From contig CAMNCR010000051.1 in NCBI GenBank assembly GCA_946534455.1, positions 1 to 7,424 of the forward strand: 7,424 nucleotides of DNA, read 5' to 3'. The translations under genes were made by a program, and so were the position numbers. The notes under the pieces were generated by a model. The model did no database searches. It worked only from the letters and a program-made list of their open reading frames with translations, and was not told the origin of the DNA. This document shows positions 6,102-7,424 of this stretch, piece after piece (within the stretch, counting starts at the first letter, position 1; each line of letters begins with the position of its first letter). This DNA is from an uncultured Clostridia bacterium (GTDB lineage Bacteria > Bacillota > Clostridia > Christensenellales > Aristaeellaceae).

Positions 6102-7419
6102 GCAGAAATGGATCAGCCGCGCCCTGGAAATGGGGATCGAGGAGCTTGAAATCTATCAGGGTCAGAACGCCGAGCGGAAGGTCGTCTGGTATGAGGGCCA
6201 GATGGATTCCTTCGTCACCTCCTCCGTGCTGGGGACGTCCATCCGGGGCATCCTGAACGGAAAGGCCGCCAATCTGGCCCTGGAATCCGTGGACGACCGG
6301 CAGATGGACGAGACCCTCGGCATGCTGATCGAGCAGGCCCGGCTGGTTTCCTCCCAGGACACGGAGGTCCTCCGGGAGGCCGAAAAAACCGACGAGGTGC
6401 AGAGCCGGTTCGTCTGGGTCCGGCCCTCGATGGAGGACATCCGGGAGAAGCTTTCCGCCATCGAAAAGGCCATCCTGGCGGCGGATCCGCGCGTCCGGCA
6501 GGTGACGGAAATCGAATGGGTTGAATCCGAAAGCTCCCGCGAGATCACGAATTCCAGGGGCGTTCATGTCTCCGATACCAGCCGCTCCCAGATCCTCTAT
6601 GCCGGCGTGGCCGTGGAGGAAAACGGCGAAGTCAAGGACGGCTATCGCCTGGAGGTCGTCCCGGATCTGGCCGGCGCGGATCCGGAGCAGATCGCCCGCA
6701 AGGCGGTCCGGGAAGCCCTGGATGAGCTGGGCGGAAAGCCGATTCCCTCCGGACAGTATCCGGTGATTCTGGAGCGGCGGGCCATGACCTCCCTCTTCAG
6801 CGCGCTGACCGACATGTTTTCCGGCGATCTGATCGGCAAGGGCCTCTCTCCCCTGAAGGACGCGGCGAACACCGCCATCTTCTCGGACAAAATCACGGTG
6901 GTCGACGATCCGAAGAATCTCGACTGCCTCAGCGTGGCGAATTATGACGACGAAGGCTGCCCCACCCGGCGCAAGATCCTCGTGGATCAGGGCCTGTTCC
7001 GTCAGGCGCTGCATCACACGAAATCCGCCGCCCGCATGGGCGTGGAGAGCACGGGCAACGGCTTCCGCCCGGGCTATGACGGTCCGGTTTCCGTCCGTCC
7101 CATGAACTGCTGCATCCTGCCCGGCGAAAAGAATCTGGAGACGCTCATGGCGGAGATGGGAGAAGGGCTGGTCATCACGCGGCTGGCCGGTCTGCACGCG
7201 GGCCTCAACCATGTCACGACGGACTTTTCCCTCCAGTGCTTCGGCTACTGGGTCCGGAACGGAAAGCGGGAGCGCCCCGTCGCGCTCATCACCGTCGCCG
7301 GCAACTTCCTGGATCTGATGAAGAAGGTCGTTTCCGTCGGCTCGGATCTGGAGTGGGAATACCGGACCGTGGCCTGCCCCAGCATTCTTTTCTCCTCCTG
7401 CGCCATCGCGGGTGAATAA
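6094..7419 (+). CDS. tldE: TldE (PmbA), non-metal partner subunit of TldD
   Basis: This 441-residue protein is close to E. coli TldE/PmbA in length (about 450). It lacks HExxxH and the late zinc cysteine, as expected: TldE pairs with TldD and shapes the substrate channel without holding the metal. Family marks include the central SARMGVESTGNG stretch, GLHAGLN (366-372), DFSL (377-380; here TTDFSL where many family members have SGDFSL) and the ending ALITVAGNFLDLMKKVVSVGSDLEW. The start ATG lies within the last codons of tldD (8-base overlap, ATGAATAA), and GGAGGT (6081-6086) inside tldD is 7 bases upstream, which indicates coupled translation and balanced amounts of the two subunits. The stop is TAA 7417-7419. 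Only five bases follow, so a terminator or further operon genes cannot be judged. Confidence 0.93.
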   Translation: MNKQKWISRALEMGIEELEIYQGQNAERKVVWYEGQMDSFVTSSVLGTSIRGILNGKAANLALESVDDRQMDETLGMLIEQARLVSSQDTEVLREAEKTDEVQSRFVWVRPSMEDIREKLSAIEKAILAADPRVRQVTEIEWVESESSREITNSRGVHVSDTSRSQILYAGVAVEENGEVKDGYRLEVVPDLAGADPEQIARKAVREALDELGGKPIPSGQYPVILERRAMTSLFSALTDMFSGDLIGKGLSPLKDAANTAIFSDKITVVDDPKNLDCLSVANYDDEGCPTRRKILVDQGLFRQALHHTKSAARMGVESTGNGFRPGYDGPVSVRPMNCCILPGEKNLETLMAEMGEGLVITRLAGLHAGLNHVTTDFSLQCFGYWVRNGKRERPVALITVAGNFLDLMKKVVSVGSDLEWEYRTVACPSILFSSCAIAGE

Positions 7420-7424
7420 TCCGC

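Noticed and set aside
6073..7212. Long open frame on the minus strand opposite tldE (379 codons)
   Set aside because: tldE is a clear family member. The antisense frame has no motif and overlaps it almost entirely.
1..7424. tRNA, rRNA, CRISPR array, insertion sequence, phage or attachment-site signals
   Set aside because: I saw no cloverleaf, ribosomal segment, regularly spaced repeat, transposase or integrase motif, or long terminal repeats on either strand.

Overview
The window is about 60% GC and tightly packed, with strong AGGAGG-type ribosome sites and a classic Gram-positive signal peptide. The gene set is a DUF4956 protein, a Cthe_2159-type beta-helix protein, a clostridial-style NudC, an LdhA-type dehydrogenase and a TldD/TldE pair. 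This suggests an anaerobic Firmicute, probably a high-GC gut or rumen member of the class Clostridia. I cannot place it further with confidence.

Layout. Bases 1-107 are the end of a plus-strand gene whose last residues look like the C-terminus of a DUF4956 membrane protein. A 28-base gap leads to a membrane-anchored parallel beta-helix protein (136-1032). A good promoter (1053-1081) then precedes a secreted protein of unknown family (1159-2436). That gene ends at a strong hairpin terminator (2455-2484), which also separates it from the convergent minus-strand nudC gene (2488-3303). A 245-base divergent region (3304-3548) follows. It carries a minus-strand promoter with a perfect TATAAT and a short 5' hairpin for nudC, then a candidate plus-strand promoter and a foldable leader for a D-lactate dehydrogenase-like gene (3549-4613). 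After an 87-base gap with two small hairpins come tldD (4701-6101) and tldE (6094-7419). These overlap by 8 bases and are clearly translated together.

How the genes work together. The left end looks like the tail of a cell-surface module: DUF4956 and Cthe_2159-type proteins recur together in Clostridia, often with a VTC-type polyphosphate polymerase domain protein and CotH. nudC and the dehydrogenase share NAD chemistry and a divergent promoter region, but a functional link is inference only. TldD and TldE form one heteromeric zinc protease that degrades unfolded peptides or matures modified peptides. No peptide precursor gene is visible beside them.

Overall this is mostly an ordinary housekeeping region. 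I do not see a clearly new multi-gene system. The points most worth a second look are the unknown secreted protein, the four-cysteine tail on the dehydrogenase, and the structured RNA leaders in the divergent region.
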